Below are positions 20,654-31,652 of a stretch of DNA of 64,000 nucleotides, piece by piece. Origin of the DNA: Plenodomus lindquistii. Taxonomy: Eukaryota > Ascomycota > Dothideomycetes > Pleosporales > Leptosphaeriaceae. How positions within the stretch are numbered: the first letter of the stretch is position 1; each line of letters begins with the position of its first letter. The notes beneath the pieces are model-generated. The model did not search any database. It was not told where the DNA came from and was given only the letters and a program-made list of their open reading frames with translations. The stretch covers positions 868,001-932,000 of the forward strand of contig JANUWI010000018.1 in the NCBI GenBank assembly GCA_025504975.1. The letters are read 5' to 3'. A program made the position numbers and the translations under genes.

Positions 20654-21777
20654 ATGTCCACGGCTACTGTGAGTGGAGACACGCAACGCCGTCTCACGTG
20701 CTGGCTATTGGACACACGTTCGATATGGCCTGGGACCAAGATTACAGACTCAGCCTCAGTAAACTTCCTTCAACCCATCTCTCCATTAAACCCAAATCTA
20801 ATCCCAAGAAACAGGCCAGAGAAGCCTTGACCCTGATAACCCCCGAAGAACAACAAAATGTCACCCGCAAATACCACATTGCCGACGCCCGCATGTCCCT
20901 CGCCTCCGCCCTCTTAAAACGCCTCTTCATCCACCACACCCTCTCCCTCCCCTGGTCCTCCATAACCTTCTCCCGCAAACTCAACCCCAAACACGGAAAA
21001 CCCATTGCCCTCCTCCCCAACGGATCCCCCGCCCCCGTAGAATTCAACATCAGCCACCAAGCCGGCCTCGTCGCCCTAGTCGGCTGCTCCACTCCCTCCA
21101 TCGACCTCGGCGTAGACATAGTCTGCGTAAACGAACGCAACGACCTGCGCACCATTTCCCAAGAAGGCTTCGACACCTGGATAGACATGTACGCCGAAAT
21201 CTTCTCCCCCGAAGAATCCTTCACCATGAAATATAGCGGTCTATCCTTCCCCCTCCCCGACGGCACACTCATCACCCCCGAGACCCTAGGCCGCCACGAC
21301 CGCTGCTGCACGCCTGGTCTCCATCTCCCAATCACCCTGCCCAACGGTCAATCCCGCACACTGCGTTCAGACATCCTCATCGACGCCAAACTCCGCCGTT
21401 TTTACACGTACTGGGCGTACAAAGAAGCCTTTATCAAACTGGACGGTGAAGCGCTACTCGCTACCTGGATTCCGCGGCTGGAATTCAAAAACGTGCGTGC
21501 ACCGGCAAGATGTAGTACGCATGATGGGGTGTGGGGAGAGCGGGTTAGCGACGCGGAGGTTTGGTTTAGTGCGGTGGAGGGTGGGGATGCGCCGAGAGGG
21601 TTGGGGGGGTTGAGTGGGTGTACGAGGTTGGAGGATGTGAGGATGGAGATTGTGGGGTTTCAGGAGGGGTTTATGGTTGCGGTTGCTGGGAGGGGGGAGA
21701 TTGGTGGGGAGGGCTTGACGGGGTTTAAGATGTTGGATTTGGAAGGGGATGTTTTGAGTGTGGCTAGGTGTGCGTAG
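20654..21777 (+). CDS. npgA: 4'-phosphopantetheinyl transferase (Sfp/NpgA type)
   Basis: Two exons, 20654-20758 and 20815-21777, give 355 aa. The intron (56 bases, GTAAAC donor, CTAAT branch, ACAG acceptor) restores the expected N-terminus (LTCWLLDTRSIWPG) before LTLITPEEQQNVTRKYHIAD. The enzyme moves phosphopantetheine from CoA onto carrier-protein serines, activating polyketide synthases, peptide synthetases and the lysine-pathway aminoadipate reductase. Diagnostic motifs are FNISHQAGLVAL, LGVDIVCVNER (Mg2+/CoA binding Asp) and YWAYKEAFIKLDGEAL (catalytic W-x-x-K-E-x-x-x-K core). Its acidic FSPEES motif also fits. The C-terminal half beyond the core is Gly-rich, with different codon use (many GG-rich codons) from the C-rich first half. 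One such gene normally serves the whole fungal genome; no synthase cluster is nearby. Confidence 0.93.
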
Positions 21778-22400
21778 GTTTGGTAGAGGCGGGAGGTGGT
21801 GATGGAGTTGGGATGATGTAATGTGGTATGTATAGTAAATCCGTTGGTCAATGTCAACACATTACTATGCTTGCACTACAAGTAACTCCCGTGCTTCTAT
21901 AATTACCAACTTTACAGGTTGTATTGCTTGTGTGCATAGTAGTTGTCGTTGTTGCTATTGTACCCAACCCATTTGCTACCTCATGCAGGCTTAAATCATG
22001 ATATGGCGCTAACCGCATCGAGCATATTTGCATTTGATTTGGATCTTTGCATTCGATCCAAATCAACTCGCAACCCCGCAACACTCGGCCCGCACCTATC
22101 GAACAATTATTTTGGCAGTTTCTTCCAAGTTGAACAACGTGTTCACAACGCGTTCCTAGGTGACATGCGCCGGCGATTTGACTTCAGTTAACCCTTCTTC
22201 TTGACCTTGTTGCTGCCACAGACTTGATCGCAGTACCGTGTTAATTGCTGCAAGTTGTTCAAAGATAGGAGGGGCCGGATTAGCTTCCGACTAATTGCTT
22301 GCTCCAATAACATAATCCGGCCTGCTACCGGATCGGAATCGTGGATTGGTCACTGCCTGCTCACCATCTGGCCACTTTTCAACAGCCAATGCAGTACTCC
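21778..22400. other. Spacer downstream of PPTase
   Basis: 3' flank of the PPTase gene. No supported ORF or repeat before the decayed gene to its right. Confidence 0.5.
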
Positions 22401-22479
22401 CGAAACACTCTCACGCCCTTTATCGACTTGACTTCCCGACTCTTTCAACCAACGAAAATACCCTACCTTTCGTTAGGAT

Positions 22480-23600
22480 TGGACTTGGTTTGATAGAGAT
22501 ATCGAGGTCTCTTCGATCCCGAATGTGGAGACCCATTTGCCAGCCTACGGGCCTGCCCTCAGCCTGGCCAGCAATCAAGTCCAACTGGATCAGCTTCCTC
22601 TCAGCCACCAGCAAAGAACCCAGCACGATCCTCGCCCCGAACCGAAAAACAGTCCAATGGAGCACCCCACCCGAGACAAACGCCCAAGCCAAGGAAAGCT
22701 TCCGCGACGACACACGTACACGCCTCTCCATCCAACGCGCCCTCTGCCGCCTCTGCGACTCCAAAGAAGCGCTTCTTGAACGCTGACCCCTACCCCCACG
22801 CCTCATGATGAACCGCAGCATCGACGCCTCAACCACCGCACCACTGACCGCCCTCCACCACGACTTCAGCAAACAACGGCGGTACAACTCCGTCTGGACA
22901 TCTCTGATTTGCTTCCTGCTGTACTGCTACGACGACAGTTCGCTCGAAAAAATGGGTCTCTATTTATCCGAAGACATGCAGGACGACTTGATGGTTATCC
23001 AGCAAGCGCTGCTATACTAGGGTCCACCAGAAGGCAAGGGCATGTTAGAGCAAGAACTCCACACCTTCATCACAAACATGATCACCGACGTCTCCGCCGC
23101 CCCAGAAACAAACCCCTTGTCTTGGTGGACAACCGTGCTCGTGTATTCTGCGCTCGATTCAAAGGACAACAACGCCGATTTCATCAGGCAGGGCCCACTT
23201 TCGCTCAAACATCCTGCCCATGGATCTCGACGTGCAGCAGCGACTCGAAGGGGTCCTGCATTTTGCAAAAGTGTTTATCCTGGATTATGCGTTTGCGACG
23301 TAGAAGCCCGGGAACGGGGCATGGTTGCGCAAAGTCCAGGCTGGCTTGAATAAGGTGGATAATACGTGGATTGGAACGTATAGTAGTGTTCGGCCAGAGA
23401 CTGCAGGTGATCAGCATGATGATCGGACGTGCGACTCGGAGGCTTGGAAGAGCGTGATTAAGCATTTGCAGAGGACGTTTGAAAGGTATTTGGTGAAGAC
23501 CGAGGGGACGGCCATGTATTGGATTACGTTGGTGAGGAAGGAATTGATGATGCGCGATGGGCAGGTGGCTGGAGGCGCGGGGGATGGAAATGCACAGTAG
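22480..23600 (+). pseudogene. Decayed gene of unrecognised family
   Basis: A long stretch has clear protein-like composition but is broken repeatedly. One frame reads MMNRSIDASTTAPLTALHHD through WTSLICFLLYCYDDSSLEKM, then hits TAG at 23018-23020. It continues in the same frame with MLEQELHTFITNMITD and NPLSWWTTVLVYSALDSKD. Coding then shifts one frame near 23208 (LPMDLDVQQRLEGVLHFAKV), meets a second TAG near 23299, and resumes with LRKVQAGLNKVDNTWIG and EAWKSVIKHLQRTFERYLV. Upstream, KKRFLNADPYPH sits one frame away from MMNRS, with stops in both. No GT-AG intron of normal size removes these breaks. The order of helical blocks reminds me of the middle domain of large fungal C2H2/helicase-like ORFs, but that is a guess. 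Confidence 0.6.
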
Positions 23601-23951
23601 GTGGTTGAGACTCTTTTTGCGTTTACGATTAGGTTAGGTAGAGTTGAGACATGTGCGGTCTTTCTGTTTTCCAACAGAGGACAGGGATTTGTGACATGGT
23701 TGCTTGGGATAGTGAGTACTATATCACAATGGTATCTACTAGCCCATGTACATTGAATTCAAGGGACAGAAAAAGTCCAAGGAAATGGGTAGTATAGCAT
23801 TATATTGCTTCTTATTAACTTGAACGAATGTAAGTTTTCCTTGTTGCAACGACATAGTCCCCTTCCGTGTTGAACGGCTTAGACCATCTTAAGCTATAGA
23901 TCCACATTCCACATCACCCTTTTACTACTCGTCCTCCACAATCTTCCCACA
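23601..23951. other. Tail-to-tail spacer
   Basis: This lies between the decayed gene and the small minus-strand gene. No feature is seen. Confidence 0.5.
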
Positions 23952-24416
23952 CTATCCAGACACTGCAAACGCCTTGAGCCTCTCTGGAACATTGTCGCCC
24001 TCAACCCCATCCAAAAGCATCCCATTCAACTCCACAACCATATCATCCTCCATATCCTTCAAATCAAACCTCGTCCCATCACCCAGCACCAACGCATCCG
24101 CAAACACAGTCCCCGTACACTCCAGTGTGGGAAGTGCTTCGAGGTGGAATGTGAGTCGACTGATGGGCTGTTGAGTCTTGTTTACATATGCCTTTATTTC
24201 CACTCTTTTCACACTAACTCCATTGAGATACCTTCGATGCATCTGTCAACAATACCAGGAGTCGCCTTATGTAGTTAGTTGCAAGTACACCTTAGAGTGG
24301 CAGCGCGTCAACGTACCTTGGAAATCTTCACTCACGGCTTCCCCTGGCCTCCTCTGGTGTTGTATTAGTAGTGGCAGTAGTGAGGCTGTTGCAGCTATCA
24401 CTGCCGTCACTGCCAT
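23952..24416 (-). CDS. Small unrecognised two-exon protein with N-terminal hydrophobic segment
   Basis: I join 24416-24291 to 24242-23952 (138 aa). The 48-base intron (24243-24290) has an AAG/GTGTAC donor, a CAACTAAC branch point and a GACAG acceptor, and keeps the frame. The N-terminus (MAVTAVIAATASLLPLLIQ) could be a signal anchor or mitochondrial leader. The C-terminal part is compact and mixed (RLTFHLEALPTLECTGTVF, then a very acidic FDLKDMEDDMVVELNGMLLD). I recognise no family. If the first exon is wrong, the second alone begins with an ATG and gives 96 aa. Confidence 0.4.
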
Positions 24417-25860
24417 TACTGCCCTCCCACATTGGGACAGAAGGAACAACCTCTCTCGACGGACCCAAAATCAGACATGAACCATCCTTCTGACAGCTCT
24501 CGTCTACTTTTTCGACAACAGGGAGCAAGCTACCATAGGTAGGCACTACGTGCAAAAACAAGAAAAGAATTAGGGTTCACAAGTATATCATAGCTCTTTT
24601 TTTGTACGGGACGCATGCCAATCTCGGCGTCGTCAAGGCTGTGTGTAGATGAGCGTAGTCTGACACACCGAGTAAGACAACTCAAATTCTCAAAATCAAG
24701 GGCAATGACAACGATGACGTGAGATCAATATAATCTCTAACCAAGAATCATAACAAGTACTAGTAATACAGCGAGCGGTGTCTCCACATTCCTGATTGTG
24801 CAATCGGTCAGCGGTTAAAAGCAATTCTGAATTCTCCATTGGGATCACGAAGGATCCTGAAGGATCGATTTCCGGACCAACCTTTGATTTTTGGTCTAGG
24901 CACCAATACGGCTCACGATTCAATGAAGAAAGTTGTATGTACTTCGGCTTGCTAAAAGAATGAAGTAATAGTAAGATGAAATGAATCGCTTGGGAGCAAA
25001 AAAACACCGCGCAACAACAAAGAAATAGAGGCGCGATTGACCCGAATACCGAGCAGGTTGCAGAGTCTTCCAGGTGTCTGGAGATTCTGCGCAACAGACA
25101 AGTTGGACAATTCTTCGTAAGGCGCGCAACCGGTGGCTTGTAAGAATGTCGTGACGGCGTGAAGTTGGGGCCTCCGAGAGATGCTCACTAGGCTGGAGAC
25201 TCACAAGCGGCGCTACGCACGAGCGGGTAAGAAATCCAAAAAGTGTCGGGATATCTGAGCTAATTATTCAAGGGGAGGCTGGTAGTTGTAGAGAGCGTCG
25301 GGAGATGACGAAGAGAGTGCGCAGGGCGGCAGGGCTGGGGTAGCGGAAATGGGCACAACATACACACCCTCGAAATGGAGAATGAGGATGCAGGCTCCAG
25401 CGACGCTTTTGATCTAGGTAACAATCCTTTGTTGCAAATGTTTGAAGTTCGCGTAATGTTGCACGCGATGCTGAGCAGCGCGCATGCCCTCCCTGCTCGT
25501 ATTGCTAGACCGTTCGGTTGGCTGCCGCCCGATTGAACGCCTAACTCGGCTGGCACCACGTCACGGATAGGCAGCACAGCTTTGATTAAATGTTGGAGAA
25601 AAACGATATATACCATAGACTTCCCTTAGTTCCTGCCTTTGTGCCATGCCGTCGTCTGGCCCCCCTTCTCCCGGCGTCAATCTTGGAAAATGACATAGTT
25701 TAACAGACCAGAGGCAAAATTTCAAGCGCTTGTTCAATTTCCCAAAGCGCATCCTGCTGAGGATCTCGCATCAATCGATTAGGTCTAGCCTAGCGCTTGA
25801 TCCCAGCTGCATGTTGTGAACGGTCGTAGAGGACTTCACTCTGGCTTCTAGATCAACAAC
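24417..25860. other. 1.4 kb intergenic region
   Basis: Upstream regions of two divergent genes, the small minus-strand gene and the GH76 gene. Only short conflicting ORFs are present; no repeat or RNA gene is seen. Confidence 0.5.
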
Positions 25861-27322
25861 ATGAAGTTTCGATACGCTCTCGGGGCCATCTGTGCCTCAA
25901 GTCTGGTACTACACGTATGCGCTATTGAGCTGGACGTTAGTTCGCCAGGTGGGTGGTATCTCGACTCTTGAATGTGCCTTGAGATAGCGCTAACGGACAT
26001 AGACTCGATCAAGAACGCGGCAAAGGCGCTTTCGACGAACCTACGGAATCAATACACTGGCGACAGGCTGGGCGACGTCCCCGGTAACCTTCCAGCTCCA
26101 TATTATTGGTGGGAATGCGGTGCCATGTTCAACGCGTTTATTGATTACTGGTATTATACTGGAGACGACCAGTATAATGCTATTACCAAGCAGGCACTGC
26201 AACATCAGATTGGAGACTACAACGCCTTCATGCCACCGAACCAAACCAAAACCCTTGGAAACGACGATCAAGCTTTCTGGGGCATGGCTGCCATGTCGGC
26301 CGCTGAGAACAAACTACCCGACCTCAAAGATGGGCCTTCATGGCTCTCGCTCGCCCAGGCCGTATTCCAAACCCAGCACAAACGATGGAATACGGAGAAA
26401 TGCGGTGGTGGGCTTAAGTGGCAGATCTTTCTCACAAATCCTGGTTACAACTACAGAAACACTATTTCCAATGGGTGCTTCTTCAACATCGCTGCACGTT
26501 TATATAAGTATCTTGGAAATGAAACATACTCTGAATGGGCCGAAAAGACGTGGGATTGGGAACAGGCTATAGGACTCATAAGCTCAGACTTTCGTTTCTT
26601 TGACGGCACCAGCGACACTAAGAACTGTTCCTCGATTGACCACGTTCAATGGACCTACAACGCTGGTGTGCACATGTCTGGTGCCGCTGCCATGTGGAAC
26701 GCTGTACGTGTACAACAGTACGGTCGTACTGAATGGACGCACATTTGCTGACATGATTCAGACTCAGAGCCAGCTGTGGAAAGATAGACTCCAAGGCATC
26801 GTCAGCGGAGTCGACGTCTTCTTCAAAGATGGCGTTATGAGCGAAGTCGCATGTGAGAACAATGGCTTGTGCAACAACGACCAGCGCTCGTTTAAAGCAT
26901 ACCTCTCCCGCTGGCTAGGATACACAGCAATTGTCGCTCCATGGACGCGCGACCAGATCGATCCCTTACTCAAGGCCTCAGCAAAGGCTGCTGCAGCCCA
27001 GTGTAACGCTGGTGAAGACCAGGTATCGTGTGGTCTCAGATGGATTGACAATGGTAAGAACGACGGCAGCGTTGGTGTTGGTGAGCAAATGGCTGCCTTG
27101 GAAGTAGTGCAGGCATTGCTCTATCCTACTGTCGATGGTCCGGCTACTAGTGAAAGAGGTGGTATGTCGAAGAGTGACCCCAACGCTGGAGTCGAGGCGC
27201 CCGATGATGATGGTTCTTCTGCTTTTGATTCCATCACTACTGGCGATAAGGTGGGTGCTGGTATTTTGACTGCCGTTGTAGTAATTGGCTCGCTTGTCGG
27301 CGCCTGGTGGATGATTGTATAA
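25861..27322 (+). CDS. GPI-anchored GH76 endo-alpha-1,6-mannanase (Dcw1/Dfg5 type)
   Basis: Three exons, 25861-25948, 26003-26703 and 26762-27322, give 449 aa. Introns are 54 and 58 bases; the first carries a GCTAAC branch point. A signal peptide (MKFRYALGAICASSLVLHVCA) leads into the GH76 fold, with the invariant acidic pair in LGNDDQAFWGMAAMSAAE and other family signatures (PYYWWECGAMFNAFIDYW, SNGCFFNIAARL, FDGTSD, QWTYNAGVHMSGAAAMWN). Cys-rich segments such as CENNGLCNNDQ follow. The tail GAGILTAVVVIGSLVGAWW preceded by small polar residues fits a GPI-attachment signal. Dfg5/Dcw1 enzymes act at the plasma membrane and cell wall, probably transferring GPI-mannoproteins onto wall glucan, and are needed for hyphal growth. 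Several N-glycosylation sequons are present (NQT, NET, NCS). Confidence 0.93.
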
Positions 27323-28621
27323 TGAGTGTGCGTGCTCAGTGAGAGTTTCTTCTTCTGTTACATACATCCACTCGAGTGGAATGTGGGTCCGGAGAAGGGT
27401 TCTTTTACATACAAGTTGGCGTTTTGTGAAGCATTGGAAACCATCCATTTACAGTCAAGCAATGGCACAATATGCCGGGGATCTATACTTCTTACCATCC
27501 CTGTCACCTCATTTCGTAAGCGTTCCCGCTAGTTTATCGGCGAAAACACGTACGGGGGAGAGCTGAGGTTGATGACTAGGCGGTCTATTGTAAGGAACAT
27601 TCCATCTATCTTCCCTCAACGCCAATTTGGAACTTGCCTCAACGCGATCCTTCTTAGATATCGCCCCAAAATCTCCCCTCTCCTCTCTTGTCCACCTCCT
27701 CTCCTAGCCAACCCAATGCTGCAGTGACTACATCTCCTTGCCTAGGTCCTTGACTCATAACCCACGGTTACCTTGTTGAACAAACACAATGGTTTGTTGA
27801 GCAATAAAATTTTGGACGTGAATAGGGTCATCACAAAGCCATGAATCCAATTACAATATCCATGTGATCTACAAAGCCCTCACATCGCAGCGCAATCCTA
27901 CAACCTGGGCGACCGGCTTCGCAAACATTGAGACAATGAGGTCTGTCCTACCTTTTACTTCTACGACGAATAGTCTTGGTTGAACTGATACGTGGAAGTC
28001 CAGCGTATCGACGTTCATGTCATTGGTCTGCCTCGCCCTCCGTGCTAACCTTAACGACACTGAATAGTAATCACAAACAATGCTTACACAGCATCAAGAG
28101 CCGCAGAATTGATCCACCCGTCTAAATCTTCAAACACCTGAAGATCTTACAAATTTTCGTAAATGATTAGAGTGGACAAAACAATCGTGTATTAAAGCAA
28201 CAATACTAATCATATATCTAAGCAATGTCGATTCTGTGCTAGCCGTACATCACCATACCCTTTGAGAACGAGTACTAAGGATCCTAGGCTAACCCTCTGG
28301 ATTTTCAGGACCATAGTGGGCTTCCGTCGAAACCGTCTTACAGTTGAGAGTACTCTACTGCTCTCGTTACGTCCGTAAGATGCATAGGAGGATTTGGTGT
28401 GGAAAGTGATCAGTAAACTTGTATGGAGTGAGAGGAGTAGTTGGGGTACGCAATAACGTAATGGTAGTAGGAGACGTTGTATATACATGTCGAGATATTT
28501 TATACAAATATCCCGTGTACAGCAACTGCCAGACCCAACTTTAAAAACCCTCAACTTCTAGTACTCAATTTCTGCAAAACATATTCATATCTCACTCACC
28601 CGCTGCCATCGCTCCTAAACG
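27323..28621. other. 1.3 kb intergenic region
   Basis: 3' flank of the GH76 gene and promoter of the NmrA-like gene. No supported coding or repeat feature. Confidence 0.5.
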
Positions 28622-29545
28622 ATGGAACCATACAAGAACGTCCTCCTCATCGGTGCCGGTGGCTCCCTAGGCACCCCTATGCTCAACGCCTTTGCCGCAC
28701 GCCCAGACTACACCGTCACGATCCTCACGCGCAACGACTCTACCGCTACTTTCCCGCCAGGAGCCCGCGTCATCAAAGCTATATACGTATCACTCAACTC
28801 GCTCATCGCAGCTTTCAAAGATCAAGACGTTGTCATCTCGCTCATCGGCGGCCACGCTCTCAACACACAATTCCTCTTCATCGAAGCCGCTGTCCGCGCA
28901 GGCGTCAAGCACTTCATACCCAGCGAGTTTGGGCCCAACTCGCGCAACGAGGAGTTTGCTAAGATAAACGATGTCGTGCTGCCTGCGCGTGCTGCTGTGG
29001 TGGATTTTCTGAAGAGTAAGGAGGGGCAAGGTGCTGGGCGACTCAGGTGGACGAGCGTGATTTGTGGTGGCTTCTTTGAATGGATGTTGTATGACGGTAT
29101 GCTAGGGTTTGATTTGCCGAATAGGCATGTTACGTTAATTGACGGGGGTAATTCGCCGGCGACGTTTACGACGCTGGTGCTGCTGGGGAAGGCGGTGGTG
29201 GCGATACTGGATCATGCGGATCAGACGGCGAATCACTATGTTTTTACAGAGTCGTTTACAGTCTCGCCAAAGGAGATGCTCGAATGGGTGGAGAAGGTGG
29301 ATGGGAAGAAATGGAGTGTTAGTCATACTACGTATGAAAAGGTGCTCGCGACGGGGAGGAAGGCGATTGAGAACGGGGATTTGTTTGGCATCAAGGATTT
29401 GACGAGGTCTGCTGCATTTGGGAGGCTAGGGCTTGGAGATGAACGGGGGAATGGGTTTTGGAATGAGCGGTTGAGTTTAGAGAAGGAGGATCTTGAGGAG
29501 GAAGTTAGGAAGGTGTTGAGAGATCAGGGGTTGTTGAAGGAGTAG
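28622..29545 (+). CDS. NmrA-like/isoflavone reductase-like NAD(P)-binding protein
   Basis: Single exon of 307 aa. An N-terminal Rossmann fold begins at once, with the dinucleotide motif NVLLIGAGGSLGTPML (about residues 6-21) and a second strand ending ILTRND, whose Arg suggests NADP(H). AGVKHFIPSEFGP is the conserved block of the isoflavone reductase/phenylcoumaran benzylic ether reductase/NmrA group. A later Lys in the KxxxK-type catalytic position of reductases is not clearly seen; the corresponding region reads NDVVLPARAAVVDFL. Members are either small-molecule reductases or redox sensors like NmrA, which binds GATA factor AreA. This sequence alone does not decide between them. No signal peptide. 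It stands alone with about 1.2 kb of non-coding DNA on each side. Confidence 0.87.
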   Translation: MEPYKNVLLIGAGGSLGTPMLNAFAARPDYTVTILTRNDSTATFPPGARVIKAIYVSLNSLIAAFKDQDVVISLIGGHALNTQFLFIEAAVRAGVKHFIPSEFGPNSRNEEFAKINDVVLPARAAVVDFLKSKEGQGAGRLRWTSVICGGFFEWMLYDGMLGFDLPNRHVTLIDGGNSPATFTTLVLLGKAVVAILDHADQTANHYVFTESFTVSPKEMLEWVEKVDGKKWSVSHTTYEKVLATGRKAIENGDLFGIKDLTRSAAFGRLGLGDERGNGFWNERLSLEKEDLEEEVRKVLRDQGLLKE

Positions 29546-30797
29546 GTTGCCGTAGACATTCGAGATATGACATATGAAAGTATTTTTTGGTAAACCAAGC
29601 TACGGTTCGCTTACTGTTTTTTGAAGAGTTCTGTTAAGAATGTGAATTTACATCTGAGCGATTACGATTGTTAGTGAACGCCGATTGTTGTTGTCGTGAT
29701 TTGCCTCGCAACTTTTCGGATAGCTGCATCCGCTCCGGTGCCGGGCCCACACCGCGGCGAGCCGCAAGCGCCATACATTACTACCAACGCAGTTGTCCAT
29801 CCACACTACGCTGGGATAAATGCAAGCTGTTAAGAAGAAGGGCTCTCCCAAGCAGCTACTGAAGGCTTCGTTCTGACCCGACACAATGGCAGAACATAAG
29901 CGACCAGGGGCGAGAAACATCCTCCCAATCACCACAGGCCAACACAAGCTCGCGCAGGAAACACACGGCACAGCACCGTCCAAATACACCAACGTGCAAT
30001 TCCAGGGCTCAGTGATTATATTGCGGCGAGGTTGACGTTGCAGTAGGATGTCGACGGAGTTGTGCGACCACACGCGGCAGTCTTCGTTTTCGTCTCATGT
30101 GGCTGAATGGTTCCAAATTCCAAAAGCGCAGCACCCACTTGCAGCGTTTCGATCGCTTTGATCACGTCTTGATCACACTATCACGGCCAGAGTCGCGCGC
30201 GATGCAAGTCCTAAAGGCTCTTTGATGCGTGGAGCCTCGACTGCTACTGCTATCGAAGAGTCTGCGGAGTGGAGGTGGAGCAGTTGGGCGCTTACAGCAG
30301 TGCCTGGCCAAAGGCGCTGGCCGTGCTGCAAAGCCATCACACAGAGCCGACGAATCAAGGCAACCAGCGCCATCGCCTCCACGGACGCTATTCACCCCGA
30401 CCGTCAAGTGGCGTCCCCTCCCGCCCGAGCAGCCCTGCATCCGAGGAGCTCAGTGGTTGATGTTCCCTGCTAAGCCAATATGCTAGTGCAATGCCTATTC
30501 GCTGCCTACTCAATGCTTCGAGGAGCTGACCTGCACAAGCTGGCCGTTCTGGCGGACCCAGTTCGCAGCTTTCATTCGCCCTAACATCCCTTTTGCGAGT
30601 CGACTGGTGGGAAACAGCATGGTCGCACAAGGCACTCCTGCAGCCCATAAGTGCTGTTGGCCCCCGCCACCGCACGCTGCCGGCTTGCGTCGTCTTGTCA
30701 GATTGTGTTACCCCAGGGCTTACGGGTTGTCGCATTGAAATAAGAGAGGGATATTCGCCATCGCCAGTGTCCTCGTTTTGACGTTGTTACCGCAATC
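29546..30797. other. 1.25 kb intergenic region
   Basis: Overlapping short ORFs on both strands around 30.2-30.7 kb are mutually exclusive and lack any recognisable protein pattern. Promoter of the copper-protein gene at the right end. Confidence 0.45.
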
Positions 30798-31652
30798 ATG
30801 TTCCGCCTTACCGAGTTGGTTTTCATCGTCGCGAGTTGGTCGCTTGCCTCAGCACACACCGTTCTCGTCTACCCACGATGGAGAGGAAACAACATCCACA
30901 CCAACGGCACAGCGTCCGACACTGACCCAAGTATTGTCCCCGGGTCGCTTGGAATCAACTATGATAAAGAAAAAGATGCATATGGTTTTCCATATGGCAT
31001 GCAGTGGATGTACCCATGTAAGTATCATTTGTGAGATTCATCGCAGTAAACCTAGCTAACGGCGACTCAGGCGGGGGTATGCCAATGTCACAGAACCGCA
31101 CAAAATGGCCCGTAGGAGGTGGTGCGCTCTCAATTCAACCTGGATGGTTCCCTGGCCATGCGCTCGCACTTTTCTACATCAACATGGGCTACGGCAACGA
31201 GCCGCTCAACTACTCGCACACTATGCTTCCCGTCTTTCAAATCACCGGCCCTTCCAATCAGCAATACGAGGGCACATTTTGTCTGCCGCAGGTCCCGCTG
31301 CCAGCAAACTACACGCCGAAGGTTGGCGACAATGCGACTATCCAGGTCATTGAGCTGGCACAGCATGGTGCAGCGCTATACAACGTAAGGCTCTTGTGTT
31401 GCCCTTCTTATCAGTGCAGTCGCTAACATCAGATGATAGTGCGCCGACATTACTTTCGCAGAGCCGGAGGACGTACCCGAAGTTAACTCCACGAACTGCT
31501 TCAACTCGACCGATCCACACCAGGAGATTGGCTTCCAAGTCGTATACACCACCACATCATCACCAGCGCCTCACAATATCGTTGTCAACACATACGCATC
31601 GATATTAATGCCAGCGCTACTGGCTGCAGCGTCATGGATAGCGTGGCTTTGA
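30798..31652 (+). CDS. BIM1-like (X325) GPI-anchored copper-binding protein
   Basis: Three exons, 30798-31017, 31071-31384 and 31440-31652, give 248 aa; both introns have GTAAG donors and CTAAC branch points. The signal peptide ends SLASA-H, leaving His20 as the first mature residue, as in LPMO-derived copper proteins where this His forms the copper brace. The next residues TVLVYPRWRG fit the X325/BIM1 start. Other family features are YPCGGG, NRTKWPVGGGAL, FQITGPSN and EGTFCLPQ, with four or more conserved cysteines. The C-terminus ends in a hydrophobic tail (ASILMPALLAAASWIAW), consistent with GPI anchoring. BIM1 in Cryptococcus helps copper acquisition; plant-associated X325 proteins lack oxidative polysaccharide cleavage. 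The role here is probably surface copper handling (inference). Confidence 0.88.

Noticed and set aside
29648..30073. 141-codon minus-strand ORF
   Set aside because: Begins at GTG rather than ATG and shows no motif.
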